From: Lepidurus packardi
Lineage: Eukaryota; Arthropoda; Branchiopoda; Notostraca; Triopsidae
NCBI GenBank assembly: GCA_023053545.1
Contig: JAKZAN010000002.1
Location: 3,146,375 to 3,210,374 of the forward strand
Direction of reading: 5' to 3'
Length of the DNA: 64,000 nucleotides
Under the pieces are notes generated by a model. It was given only the letters and a program-made list of their open reading frames with translations. It was not told the DNA's origin and searched no databases. Each line of letters opens with the position of its first letter. The first letter of the stretch is position 1. A program made the position numbers and the translations under genes. Of the stretch, positions 47,300 through 60,400 are shown piece after piece.

Positions 47300-50187
47300 A
47301 TCAAATGTGTAGCGAAAAATGCTTCTCATAGCTCCATATTGGCTGCACTGGTGCAATATTTTTGGCACTCGGTGTGTTATCCCGTTCCCCTGACAGAATG
47401 CGCACTAGGAAGTCCAAGACAATGCAACGTTTGCTGCACTGACTTTTTTGTCATCATTTTTTTTTTTTTTTTTTTTTTTGCATTCGTGTTTTGTATTTCG
47501 CGCTTCGTACGGTTTCCGGAAGGTGATTGGGTCCGGCGTATGATCCTGATACGCGTCTTTTTAGTTCCTGTGTTTAGTCCACGTGTTTACATTTTATGTG
47601 ACGCACGTGTCACGCCCGCTAGACTTTTGTTTCGATACAGTCAAAACGTAGTTATTGTTGGGCGCATATGATTCTTCCGTAATTTTTAACATCCGTTGTG
47701 CTGGTAAGTACTCGTAGTTTTAAGATATACAATTCATTTGTTATTGGTTTCTCTTTATGGGTTATCTCGCGGTGCATTCTGCCTGTCAAGTTTTGTGTTC
47801 ATACTTAATTGTGTTCTTTTGCATTTTCTTGCATCATTGTACTGTAGCCAATTTCTTCATTAACATTTCCTATCACATGCTAGTACGGTCTGCCAGGGAT
47901 GTCCAGAAAATATAGAAAGGACTGGGAAGCCGACCTCCCATGGGTGAAGAAGAGCTCTGATGGCACCGAAAGTGCGTATTGCATTTTGTGCCATTCAAAC
48001 CTAAAAGCCCACAAGGGTTCTCTAGAGCAACACCAAAAGACTGCCTTGCACATAGCAAAAGACACTAGCAAGACCAGCAGTCAGGGGCAGTTATCATTCA
48101 AGCCAGTAGCTGTATCTAAAAATGACGAAGTTAAAAAAGCTCAGATAGGTATGTACTTTCCATTATATCCCGACCACGTTTTCCAGTTTTAAACCGTCAA
48201 CCTGAGTCTGAGATAACCAAGTTAACCCTACTTTACGCAAGCATGCATACAGTCCCAACCACTTTCTTGGTTTCTACCATTCTGCTGCGGAATTCATGAC
48301 CAAACAAGCTGAAACCTAGCTTTACTTAATCTAATCGAATTTATCCTACCTTAGACGCGCCATTGTTGTGGTCACTTTTTCGGTTTAGATCGCTGTAATC
48401 GGCTTAGTGTTGCACTACCATGTTTACTGTTTATATTTGCACGCTTGACGCGGTTAGAGAAAAAAATGGAAAAATGCGCCTATAAGGCGTGAGGATTTCC
48501 TTGGCTTATTCGAAACAATGGACGTAAACAGCGAGAGGAAAGGTACTCCAACTCCGTTTCAAAAATACTCGGCTACTCGCTGGTTCGTTAGGGGTAAAGT
48601 TCTGTACAACTTGCTTGTAAACTGGCAAGAGTTGAAAGCTTATTTTAACCAAGTAGAACTCAAAGCTCCCGCTAGCGTGAGGTACAAGTGTTCGTCGATC
48701 AGCAATATGATGAAAGACGATTCTGTGTACCTCCTGATTGTCTTTCTAACGCCCCTCGTGAAAGAATTCGAACAAATTAATGCATTGTTCCAAAGTGCCA
48801 GTGTGGACCCCGAGAAGCTTCTCTTTGAGCTCTCTCTCCATCACAAAAGTGTGAAGGGGAGAGTTTTTGACACTAGAGGTTACCAAAAACCTCTTTCTCA
48901 TATAGACTTCGGTGCGAAATTTTCCTCCGAATGTAAGATTTTTGTTCAAAAGCAAATTTGCGGCGCGAAAGAGGGCGCCGCGAAAGTAGTTGAAACCGTG
49001 CAGGCAAGGTGTTTGAAGTTTCTGTTGGAACTAATCTCTCAGATGGAATCACGGTTACCTGAAAACAAAGAAGTATTTCGTGGCCTATCATACTTATCTC
49101 CTAGTCGAGTTCTTTCACAGGTGGATAAAGTTGCTTTCTCTGAGCTACCCCTGACCCACCTAATGGGAACGAACGCTCAGATAATCGAAGACCAGTATAG
49201 AAAAATTAGTCTTGTAATCTGGTCAGAGACGGATCTTTTTAAAAATGTTGCCGTCCCTAGAGACGTAGTTGAGTTCTGGACGTCAATCAGAAGTTACCTG
49301 GACGTACAAGGACTTTTTGCATTCAGAGAGTTATCTGAATATTGCTTAGCCTGTTTATCGTTGCCAATTTCTAATGCTTTTGTAGAAAGAGTATTTTCGC
49401 TAGTGACGTACGTAAAAAACAAACAACGCAATAGAATTGAGATTAAAATGCTTGACGCAATTGTTAGAATTAAGTCGTACCTTTCCAGTAGAAATTTATG
49501 TTGTAGGGATTTTCAAGTGACGGCTGCAATGGTTCAGTACTTCAGCAACAATATGTACAACAATAATAATGAAGATGAAGTTGATGTTGAAGACTTCGCG
49601 ATTTTGGCACACTTCGAGTAGTATTTTTTTTTATCCCTATAACACATTTACTGTCCATGTTTATAGAATCATTTGTTTTTTTCCTGCATGTAGCATGTAT
49701 GTATGTAGGTTTTGGTTAACTTGCTATGCCTGTATTTCTGCCTTTTGTTAACCCAGAAAAGCCCTCACTTGTGATATAATCTAAAATGAATCTCTTTAAC
49801 GTGCAATTTTAATTGCGGTGCACACATGCCAGGAGCAAATTTGCATGGGTTTCAATTCCCAAAATATAATGATCTCGTTGTGATAATAAAGTAACTTAAT
49901 CAAATGTTGTATTATTTAGTTGGGGTTTGTATTCTATTTTGCTTAATGATGAGTATATCTTTAATCCTGACGATTTTTCCGACATTAATTTAATAGGAAA
50001 ATAGGTCGCAGTGGTATCGCAGAAGTTTTCCACAACTTAGTGAAGTAATTGCTTTAGAAATTCGAATTTTAAACACTTTTTTAAAAAATGGTTTGTTTTT
50101 GGTTTGTTTTGGAAGGCCGGTGGTTTATTTTGGTTTGTTTTTCAAGTTACTTTGGTTTGCTGACTCAGAAAAAATCTGGCAACCCTG
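47300..50187 (+). mobile_element. Decayed hAT DNA transposon
   Basis: The frame 47899-48192 encodes a BED/TTF-like zinc finger start (YCILCHSNLKAHKGSLEQH, C-x2-C with later H-x5-H) and ends at a GT donor. After a short intron near 48143-48190, a small frame continues with ITKLTLLYASMH, typical of hAT transposases, and then breaks. The frame 48518-49621 gives the C-terminal part, with ATRWFVRGKVL and the hAT dimerisation domain (LPISNAFVERVFSLVTYVKNKQRN). Most of the catalytic core between them is missing, so it cannot make a full transposase. The right end reads CTGGCAACCCTG at 50187, the complement of a CAGGGTTGCCAG-type hAT terminal repeat. I could not find the matching left end, so 47300 is only a guess. 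A 20-base T run lies near 47460-47480. Confidence 0.75.
50176..50187 (-). repeat. Right terminal inverted repeat of the hAT element
   Basis: Read on the minus strand this is CAGGGTTGCCAG followed by ATTTTTT, a common hAT terminus. No partner repeat was found on the left. Confidence 0.65.
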
Positions 50188-53158
50188 GTCGTGCGGTAGA
50201 CGCCAAGTAGAACGGTTTGGAGTTTTGTCAACGCAGTGAAACCTCAAAGCGAAAGAGAAGCGTGTACAGTACATCTTTGGACTCGGTAACAACAGCGTGT
50301 TCCCAGCACCACTTTTCCTCTTCTTCCTCCACCTCCTTAGCATATGCTATCTATGCCTTTTTCTGTTTCTGCTCACTAACTGGGATTTAGCGGGATGGAA
50401 GGGGGAGGGTTAGGGGAAGATATCGCGGAGGAAATGGCAAGTTTCGCTGAGGAAGACGAGGAGTCAGTGTTCGAGGGATTGGAGGGACTAACAAATAGAG
50501 ACGAAAGTTCGAGTCAGGCGGACTCAGATATTCGGGGTAGGGATGGTTTTACAACAGTGTTGGGAAGAAGGGAAAAGATAAGATCAAGAAAACCAAGTTG
50601 ATGGAAGCAGTGACGGCGGAACGAGTGTTTCTCAGGGGGGGCAGTGGCCATTACTGTTGAAACCCTTATCATTATTTCCATTATTTCCTTATCAATTTCC
50701 ATTTTTGAGAACACGTTTCATACCCGATTTAAAGCTTTTTTCCAAGTTATCCTGAAACACATATTAATTTATTTTGCTGCTCCAAATGTACGTCGTCTCT
50801 CTGGATTCCTGTCAACAAACTCACGCATAATGTCACACTTTTTTAGCTGCAAAGTTTCAGCTGAGTAAACATTGAGTAACATAAGATGTGTCAAACGAGC
50901 AGCAGACATTGTGGATCGTAGGTAAGTTTTTATTCGTCGAAGTGTGGAGAATGAACGTTCTGCTGATGCGGCAGATGTTGGAACTGTGAGGATAAGCTCG
51001 ATTAGCTTCACAACCTCGGACAGCATGCGAAGAACGGTGGGGGATTCAGTGCGAAGCTTCTCAACGATTGCGCTCACACTATTCTCAGCGGTAAGCGCAT
51101 TGAGGCATCGCAACTGCGCAGACAACTGAGGCACATCGAAATCACTTGCGTGGTCTCCCAAACACTCCTGAATCTGTGAAATGGCCTCATGGGATGTCCT
51201 GTAATCAGGTTTTGTAAGGATTTTCGTTTTCCAGGAGGTGGAAGCATGCTATGCAATTCCAAAGTGTTAGAAACATACAAAGGACACTGTTACAAATGTG
51301 CTTGTTTTAAATGACGAACACAACACATGTGTAAAGGAAAGGTTTCTTTATTCGAACAAAAAAACCACGTACAAATTAGTCTTGTCTATATCTGTCTTTC
51401 GTCACGTCTGTTCTCCGACTGTCTTGTCCAAGGGAAAGAAAAGGTGAAAGGTAAAGCATAGTGCCAAGTCGATTCGTAGAAAAAACGTCGAAGGCGTAAG
51501 CAAACGTCAAATTCCTAAAAGGGTTAATAGTCAGCGGTCGAGGTCGCAATGTCCCACGGGATAAGCCAGCGTTGGCAAACCTTCCGGATACTTTCATCCG
51601 GAACAGACACAATAGACTAAAGAGATTTGAGTCTTCTGTTGATTCCTGTATCGCACAACGCACACTCAAGCAGACACTTTTCCAGGGGGGGCAAAATCAT
51701 ACCTTTGCCCCCCCTGGAAAATTTTAGGGGGGGCAGCTGCCCCCTCTGCCCCCCCAGTTCCGCCGTCGCTGGATGGAAGTGAAAAAGACAGCGGAAGAGG
51801 TGAGGAGTAGCTATGGAAGCCGACAACCCCTGGAACCAGGTAGCAAACGTAGGAGGGATCAAGCCCAATTACCCTCAATTACTGAAACGGATTCAGGGGA
51901 TGAGTATAATAAAGAAGAAATTCGACCTGTAGCTTTTAGTTTCTCTAACAAGGAGAATAATTTCGCCAAAATCAGTCCGTTCAAGGTGAATAAAATGGTA
52001 CAAGAGCTAAAGCTGAGGGAGAATAAAGTAAAGATAACACGTGCGGGAGAAATGCTTGTATTCCCAAACAACCGGTCAGAACTGGAAAAGTTACTGAGAG
52101 TCGAAAAGTTGGGTGGTCTGAACGTGGAACGTAGGGTAACTAAACCAAAAGTCCTGATACATGGGATAGCAACAATATATGGAGCTACGAAAAAGGAAAT
52201 CGAAGAGCAAAGGATTGAGGGGCTATATGGAGTCAGAACGCTATATAGGTACACGAACTTGGAAGATGGCCAAAAGAAAAGAGAAGAGACGAACAGATTT
52301 CATTTAAAATTTCATGGAGACAGGCTACCGGAATTTTTGGAAGTGGGATATTTGAAGATCAGGATTTACCCCTTTGAACCAAGACCAATAAGATGCTATA
52401 AATGTCAAAGATTCGGGCACATTAGCTCCGTGTGTAATGGTAAAGATAGGTGTGGACATTGCGGCGAACACCACGCGACGATGTCCTGTACAACAAAAAA
52501 AGAAGGGAAAGCGCCGAAGTGCGCAAACTGCAAAAAGGAACACCCAGCCTATGACAGCAAGTGCGAGTATTTCCAAAAGGCTAATGAGGAACAAAATCGA
52601 AAAGGTAGGAAGGAACAAACGCAAAAGGACGATAGAGGACCTCGGACAGACATGGAAGAAATGGAAAGGAACACAAACCCAGTCCAGGATAACATCACTA
52701 CCAACGAAATCCTCACTGCCGGAGCAGAAGCATTAGGTGCGACAGGGATGACAGGGAGAGCAAGGTACAGCGAAGTGGTTTCCCCGAAACAAGGTGAACG
52801 AGGGAGCAGAATGAAAGAGAGGGAAGTAAATAAAAATGAAGAAGGGGGTAGCACAAGCGAATTGACGAATTGGATCGGCGCAACTATCAGGAAAGTTATA
52901 GCAGTAATTATCGCTGGAGGAAAATGGGAAGAGGTATGGGAAGAAGTCTGCAATGGCTTTAAGCTAATTGCCAGTCAAGGTAATGTTATACACGACCTCT
53001 TAAAGTGGATAACGACGAGGAATTAACAGTAACCTTTTGGATCGCCAGAAGCCTAAGGGCAAATGCAGATGCATTAATAGCATATGTAAGCGAGTTATGA
53101 AACATTCAAAAATCACCGACTTAGTATAAAAAAAAAAAAAAAAAAAGGGGGGGGGGGG
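50188..53158 (+). mobile_element. LINE ORF1 unit ending in poly(A)/poly(G), interrupted by a hAT insertion
   Basis: A GC-rich leader (50188-50394) precedes a short frame (50395-50601), and the main ORF1 frame follows at 51773-53026. ORF1p carries three zinc knuckles near residues 208-265 (CYKCQRFGHISSVC, CGHCGEHHATMSC, CANCKKEHPAYDSKC), the pattern of Jockey/I/R1-type LINE nucleocapsid proteins. About 100 bases after its stop comes a run of A (53127-53146) and then 12 G, and no ORF2 follows. The copy is therefore either internally deleted or an ORF1-only derivative that relied on partner machinery. The element may be related to the ORF2 fragment at 44.8-47.2 kb, but nothing in the window links them directly. 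Confidence 0.75.
50608..51771. mobile_element. Non-autonomous hAT element inserted in the LINE, with TIRs and TSD
   Basis: The left end is CAGTGACGGCGGAAC, and the right end read inward is CAGCGACGGCGGAAC (14 of 15 identical). It is flanked by the 8-bp target duplication GATGGAAG at 50600-50607 and 51772-51779, diagnostic for the hAT superfamily. Length is 1,164 bp. Inside, on the minus strand at 50769-51161, is the C-terminal dimerisation region of a hAT transposase (VPTSAASAERSFSTLRRIKTYLRS). The catalytic part is absent, so the copy is a deletion derivative moved by a related transposase. Short G/C-rich inverted patches (ggggggca / tgccccccc) occur near the right end. Confidence 0.92.
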
Positions 53159-53737
53159 AAAGTGTAACACATATGGCTAGCCATTGTGTATTATTGGCAA
53201 ATTGGATACAAGATCTCTAACAAAAATGGGGAATAGTAGTGGTGTCGGGACTAGTAGACCTCTAAGCACGCCCATTCCAAACAACCTTTGTAAAGTCCAA
53301 AGATAGTCCAAAGAAACAGGGAAGAAATAAACCTTAGATCCAGAGGAGGATCTGAAGAAAACCCCAATTTGAAAGCGGCAGTCGACAATGCACCCGATAG
53401 ATGGCGCGGATCGACTATAAACGACAAGAAGAAGACGTGGGGGCAGTTTTACCCTATTTTTTAGCTATCCCTTGCGATCTCATAACAAAAAAAAATACTG
53501 TACATCGAACTCCAAGCCAGAAAATTTAATACACAATAAACGAAATAACCGAGCTAATAGCTACCACTCAAGGTTTATTATCAAAGAATTGCCACAAGCT
53601 CCGTAGGGCATTACTTGAGTAAAATAGCAGCGCCACCGCGCATCCAGAGGTACCAGTAGCGCCGCTGCGAAACATTCACCCTTCTCTTACCGTTTTAATT
53701 CACATTTTCTACCTAAATAAAAGTGTGATCAGTGCAA
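53159..53737. other. LINE-DHX9 intergenic region
   Basis: 579 bases hold the DHX9 promoter and 5' UTR. No further transposon sequence or motif was recognised. Confidence 0.45.
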
Positions 53738-56700
53738 ATGGCTGAAGATGTTAAAGCGTTCTTATACGCGTTTTGTGGAAAGCGAAAAGTAGTTCCTAAC
53801 TACGATATTCGTCCTTCAGGTATGGTTTTTCTTTGTCGACCTAATATTTTTTTTTTAAAGTAAATAATAACTATAAGTATAACTGTTCGTTTTTAGGATC
53901 GAAGCATCGCCAACGGTTTCTTTGTGAAGTAAGAATTGAAGGATTTAACTATGTGGGTGTTGGAAACTCGACAAGCAAAAAAGATGCACAAAGTAACGCT
54001 GCCAAAGATTTCGTTCATTTTTTACTACGTCTGAATCTTTTAAAGGAGTCGGAAATGCCTACCAGAGTAAGCTTTTGAATCTTCTACAAGTTAAGTCTGA
54101 CAATTTTCACAATGTAGTTATTAACTGACCGTGGATTTAACACTACCGCAGCCAATTCTGCAAGTCTATTTGGGCAATTATTGGCTCCATCGGTTGCTCC
54201 TGAAACTGGTTTTTCGAACCAAAATCGTGATTTTCCTCCTAGAGCCCATGCCGCAATGGGTGAAGCGTATCAGCCTGCACCTCTCATGCTAAATTTTGAC
54301 GAGGAGAATCGGAGACAAGTGACAGACGTAAGAAATTCTCCCACTAATTCAAGGAAATGGCTTACAATAATGATTTCGGCGCGTTCTTAAGGCTGAAAAC
54401 TTGGACGTCAATGCAAGCATCCACGGAAATTGGACCATTGAGAATGCAAAATCCAAACTGCACCAATTTTTGCAAGAAAATAGAATCCAAACAGACTATA
54501 AATACAGTTCCATGGGCCCAGATCACAATAGGCAAGCAGTAGCTTCGATAATTTTACTGCTAAAACTTAAAAGGAGAAGCGAAAGCTAAAAACCAATTTC
54601 TAGGTTTTTTTTTTATTTCTGGCTTGGCAAGTCGCAATGGAGCCAAAATTATTACTCTTCGGCCTTCTTAAGGACATTCGTAGTCATTAGGAGAGCCTAG
54701 TGCCTTCGATATGCAGTATCCATCGCGACTTGCCATGCTAACGTAAGGTAAACTTGATTTTTCCCTTCAAAGTTCAAAATGAAACGAACTTTTCATAATC
54801 CTTGTCTGAATCAATAATATTCACAGGAGTTTTGTGGCAGAAATGAGTTTTTACGTCTCAGCTCTCAAGCGAACCATCCAAGCTCGCGAAGCCGGTTCGA
54901 ACAAGCAAACTGCATCCAAAAGTTGTGCGTTATCCCTCGTTCGACAGTTATTTCATTTACAAGTTATCGGACCGTTCACAGGAACACTAAAAAAGAACAG
55001 AGATTTGGAGCAATTAGCACCTTATCCAGTCAGATTGGATCCAACATTAGAAAAGCAGGTTTTGGACCTCGTGCAGCAGCTGCAAATCGCCAAACCAAAA
55101 TTAGTAAGATTTCCTATTCTAATTTTTTATTGTATTTCTAAATAATGGAAGACAAAATGGTTGTGTGAATAGCTGAAAAACTCAGCCATTCGCTTTATGT
55201 ACTTTTTTTCCCTATAATCATTTATTTTTCTTATATTGTGTGCGAGTCCTTTCGATATCCCTGATATCGATTTAGGGTGCGTTAAATTAGGTTAGTTTAC
55301 AAGTAAGTAATGTTAGATTCCAGGTTACTTTCTGCAAATTAGTAGAAAATAATAGGCTGGTTAGTTTCGCGGGTTCATGGGCTCGGGAGTTTAGGCTGGG
55401 TTAACAAACTAGTATAGTAACTAGTATTTTGGATTCTTTCTTACAAATTTATAGTATACAAACTGGCTTATTTGTATTTTTCACTGATTCTTGATTGGAG
55501 CTCCCTATAAAGTAAGGGAGCTTACAAAAATTGCCCCATCATGAAGTTAATGATGGCGCGGGGTTTTAAATATTTGGCGTTAGCAACATTATCCTCACTT
55601 GTCGTTCCTTGGATAATGATACTCCAACCTTGATAAGAACGCCTTTCGCGCGAATTACTACTCATGAAATGTAGTTATTTTAATTTCTATTACTTTGAGT
55701 ACTTTCTAGCATTTAATTTAGCTCCAGTTAATTAGTCGTAAGGAAACACTTGCAGTTTTTAGTGTTTTTTGTTCGAGTCTTTTGTCAACAATTTTATGGT
55801 TAAAAATGTTTTCTTTTCTTTTTCATCTTTTTTTTTCACCAATAGAAAAACGACGCAGAAGGCAACATTCTATTATGGAACGATAAACGAGTAGAGCCAA
55901 TTCCCCTTTCTAGTGAGGTAGGCGTTGTTCCTTGGGCTCCGCCCACCCCAAATTGGAATCCCTGGACATCTTCTAACATTGACGAAGGGCCACTAGCTTC
56001 TGTAACCTAATAAACTTAATTCTTTGAAACTTAAAAATACAATAATTTCTGTTTTGCCTCGAATTAGTCGTCTCTGGAGTCCATAAGCAACGATTTGGCA
56101 CAAGTTCAGCAAGATAGATTGATCAATGACGCCCATTTGCAGTCAGTGCGGAAGGAAAGGGAGAAATTGCCCGTTTTCGCACTCCGTTCCGCCATTTTGG
56201 CAGCAATTTATGATCATCCAGTGGTTTTAATACGAGGAAATACGGGCTGCGGCAAAACTACGCAGGTAAAATAACTATTCAAAAGTGTATAGTTATCTTA
56301 AATGCGAGTTTGGGGAATTTCTTACTCAATTTGTTATCCCTTTATGGGTTTATTTAGGTTTGCCAATACATTCTCGATGACTATGTCCAATCCGAGCAAG
56401 GCGGATATTGCAATATTGTGGTAACGCAACCAAGAAGGATTTCGGCCACTTCAGTAGCTGATCGAGTGGCTTCTGAACGAGGCGAAAGCTTAGGGAATGC
56501 CGTTGGCTATAGTGTGAGATTCGAAACTGTACTGCCTCGACCTTATGGAGCGATCCTATTCTGCACAGTAGGTAAGGATTTTTTCTTTTCTAATTGCTGC
56601 TGTTTTTTTTTTCTGGACAAATTCCTTTTGCGACTGTTTTGTTGCCCTAATTCGATTTTTTTCTCAATTAATTCTTTTGGGGTGGGTAATTATTGAAATA

Positions 56701-59700
56701 ATTAAACATTATTTCGGTGTTTTTGAGTTCATGTGAATATTGTTTTGATTTCATTTTCTCGTGAACAGTTAGTGATTATCTTTATTGTTCTTATAGGAAC
56801 GCTATTGAGGAAGCTGGAGCAAGGTTTAAGGGGCGTGTCCCACGTGATTGTAGACGAGATCCACGAACGGGACCTAAACACGGATTTCATTTTGGTGGTT
56901 CTAAGAGATATGGTCAAAGCCTATCCGGATTTGCGTGTGATCCTTATGTCCGCCACCATAGATGTTTCTTTGTTTCAACGCTATTTTGAGAATTGCCCTG
57001 TTGTTGAAATTCCAGGCAGAACTTACCCCGTTTCTGGTACATTTGCATATTTCTTTATCTTTATTTCTTATGTAATTCATTATTATTTTTTTTACTTTGT
57101 AAAATTATTGCTGTTTTCATTTATGTATTTTAAATTAAGTTAATTTTGACCAGGTTCATTTTAGTGTCAGATCGTGTTTCAGCAGTTTTTTATTTTTAAT
57201 TATTGCATCTACGTATAATTTAGTCTAATTATTATTTTATTTTTAACTACTGATTGTTCTTTCGATGGCTATTTTGCAATTATCATTATTTTCCTTGATT
57301 AATTATTTAAGTGTGTTTCGTGTCTTTTAGTTATGTATCTGGAGGATATAGTAGAGAAGCTAGCATTCAAACCGATGCCAGATCCGCGCAGAAGAGGCAA
57401 AAATAGTGAAGAAGAAGGCAACTTCGATGACACTGAGGAAAATCTCAATTTGGTACTCTCTCAGAACTATAGTGAAGCGACGAGGTTGTCCATGGCCATG
57501 TTATCCGAAAAGGAAACAAGTTTTGAGTTGATAGAGGTGACTTTTTCTCAATTAAACCAGTTTGACCGACTAATTGGTAATTTCTGGGTATTTTTTCTGA
57601 ATTTTAGGCTCTTTTACATCATATTCATCAATTGCAAATCCAAGGAGCAGTTCTGATTTTCTTACCTGGTTGGAATCTCATATTCGCGATGTTACGCCAT
57701 CTAAAATGCCATCCATTCTTTGGTAACTTCTTTAAAATTGCTTTTTTGTTACATTAATTAATTATTATTAATGGTCGTTTTCATTCATTCTTAAACAGGA
57801 AGCAAATCTTTTTGCCTTCTGCCACTTCATTCCATGATTCCCCGTGATGAGCAACGCCGCGTCTTTCAACCAGTACCTAGCAACGTTCGCAAAGTAAAAT
57901 TATTGCATTATTAAAATGGCTAGTGAACTTAAAATTTATATATCTTTTTTAAAAAAGGTTATCTTAGCGACTAATATCGCTGAAACCTCTATAACCATCG
58001 ATGACGTAGTCTTCGTGATCGATTCCTGCAAAGCGAAAATTAAGCTTTTTACTTCGCACAACAATATGACGCATTATGCCACCGTTTGGGCGGCTTCTTC
58101 GAACTTGGAACAGCGAAGAGGCCGCGCTGGGCGTGTCCGACCTGGCTATGCCTTCCATTTGTGCAGCCAAGTACCAGAAATCGTTATTTTCAAACTTCTT
58201 TCTGATTCGCGGCCTATTTTAGGCAAGGTTTCAGAAACTGGACAAGCATATGACCCCTGAAATCTTTCGCACACCTTTACACGAGATTGCGTTGTCAATT
58301 AAATTGCTCAGGTTGAGCTCTATCTCGCATTTCTTGAGCAAAGCATTGGAGCCGCCTCCGATTGACAGCGTTATTGAAGCCAAAGTCATGTTGGCTGGTA
58401 AAATTTCGTCAGAATTTTGTTGCGTTTAGTGTCCAAACTCTTTCGTCTTTGAGTGTCATTTAGAGATGAGATGTTTGGATTTCCATGAAGAATTGACTGC
58501 GTTGGGAAGATTGTTGGCTCGGTTGCCCATTGAGCCTCGTTTGGGCAAAATGTTGGTCCTTGGAGCTGTTTTTGGAGTTGGAGATGCGTTAGCCACGATT
58601 GCTGCCGCAATTTCCACGTCTACCGAAGTTTTCATAACGAGTAAGCTCTTTTTTTGGTTTACTTTAAGGTCATTGTTAATGGTTTTGAGTAGGTTTTGAA
58701 CGAGGAAGAGGTCGATTGGCGCCTTTTCAACGCAGTTTTGGTGGAGATAGGCATTCAGATCACGTGTCGTTACTCGGAGCGTTCCAAGCTTGGGAAAACG
58801 TGCGTGTTAATGGCCAAGATGCTGAGCATTCGTACTGCGAAACCAAACAATTATCGATTACTACCTTACGAATGATTTGGGAGGCCAAAGTAGGATTATT
58901 CGATTATTGGCATTCTTAACATTTATTCTGGATTCAATTAAAATAATTTGGTCGGGTTTTATTTTCGTTTCGCCATGATAAATAGAAGTTAATTTTCTTA
59001 CTTTTTTTTTGTCTTTCAAGAATCAGCTGATAGAGTTGCTAATTACTGCTGGATTTCCGGAAGTTTTATTTACTCCACATCGTTACAACATTTTTGGGCC
59101 TGATCCCCAATTAGATCTGGTGATTGCGTTACTAGCTATGGGCCATTACCCTAACATTTGCGTCCACAAAGAGAAACGAAAGGTTATTGAGCTAAAAAAA
59201 AATTTACGTGTTTCTAATTAGTAAATTTTGTAAATAAGGTCTTAACTACTGAGTCAAAGGCGGCCTTAATTCATAAGGTGTCAGTGAATTGCAGCAAGCT
59301 GGAAATTAAATTCCCGTTTCCTTTCTTCGTTTTTGGCGAAAAGGTATTTAAAAAAATCGTCCGTTTTAGAGTCTTTCGGTTGTGGTCTTCTCTCTTTGGA
59401 TTTTTTCTCTCTTTCTTTTTTACAGGGATTCAAATCTTGCGAATTTTTTATATTTTTGTTTTTTAGATTCGCACCAAGGCTGTTTCTTGTAAGCAGATGA
59501 CAATGGTCACACCTTTGGATTTGCTCTTATTTTCCTGCCGTAAGGTAGAAGTTCATGAAGGTCTAATTCGTTTAGATAATTGGTAATTGAAACTTTTAAA
59601 TTGACAATTTGTTAAAGTTTATGTTAACTATCTTAATTAATTTACCTTTGTAGGATCAATCTGGATATGGACCCCAAAATCGCGTCAAGTATCGTAGGTC

Positions 59701-60236
59701 TAAGACCTGCAGTAGAGAACTTAATTGACAAAGTGGCTAGTCAACCCGAATCTGCCACTCATTTGGAAGATAACGATCAATCCTTGTTGAATTTGTACCG
59801 TGCTTTATGTCAGTCTCTAGCAGGGTCATTTGAACTTAAAGCAACAAGCCAGGCCGTCAACCCTACTCGAGTCCCTTCTTCCATGCCACACAATTTAAAG
59901 TACCACTCGTTAGCTAAAATGATTAATTTTACGTCTTCGTTGAGTTTTTTTGTGTGATTTAATAGTTTCAACCGATTTGGGAGCAAACGTCCAGCCAGAA
60001 ACTTTAGCTCTCCTTCGGCCAGTTTTGAGCCTAAATTCCCTCGTTTTGGATCGCCAGAAACGTTTGTGGTGAATCGCGGACGAAGAGAAGGAGGGTTTGG
60101 AAGCAATTGGGGTTATAGTCGTGGAGGAAGAGGCTTTGGCCCCCCAGGAGGTAAGTGCTTTTCAGTTTTTAACCAATTTCTGACTAAATTAATTCGTTAT
60201 CGTTCAGGTTATCCCCCCCGTGGTCATTTCTACTAA
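53738..60236 (+). CDS. DHX9: DHX9 / maleless, RNA helicase A
   Basis: Twenty-two exons: 53738-53819, 53897-54066, 54118-54327, 54392-54531, 54827-55103, 55846-56001, 56068-56265, 56358-56571, 56797-57036, 57331-57536, 57608-57722, 57799-57893, 57958-58170, 58223-58397, 58464-58640, 58693-58889, 59021-59182, 59239-59343, 59467-59582, 59654-59899, 59966-60150, 60208-60236. They give 1,235 residues (human 1,270). Two double-stranded RNA-binding domains come first (residues 1-80 and about 160-250). The DEAH-box core follows: motif [10 protein letters not shown] (402-410), motif II DEIH (502-505), SAT, and motif [10 protein letters not shown]. Then come HA2/OB-fold regions and an RGG tail ([12 protein letters not shown]). 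Known role: ATP-dependent unwinding of RNA and RNA:DNA hybrids; in flies MLE acts in dosage compensation. Intron 4 is GC-AG (donor AG|GCAAGC). Intron 5 (55104-55845) is the longest and shows nothing recognisable. Confidence 0.96.
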
Positions 60237-60400
60237 GTCTTTGTAACCCCTAGCGTTTATTGGTTCGCCACCTACATGTAACAGTTCAAATTTGGTAAAC
60301 AGGTATAAACGTAACTTAAAAAGTTGAAACAGCAACGTGTGTAACTAGAAAAAACACTAAACTAATATTAAAATTAACGATGGAAAACAAGGGATAAAAA

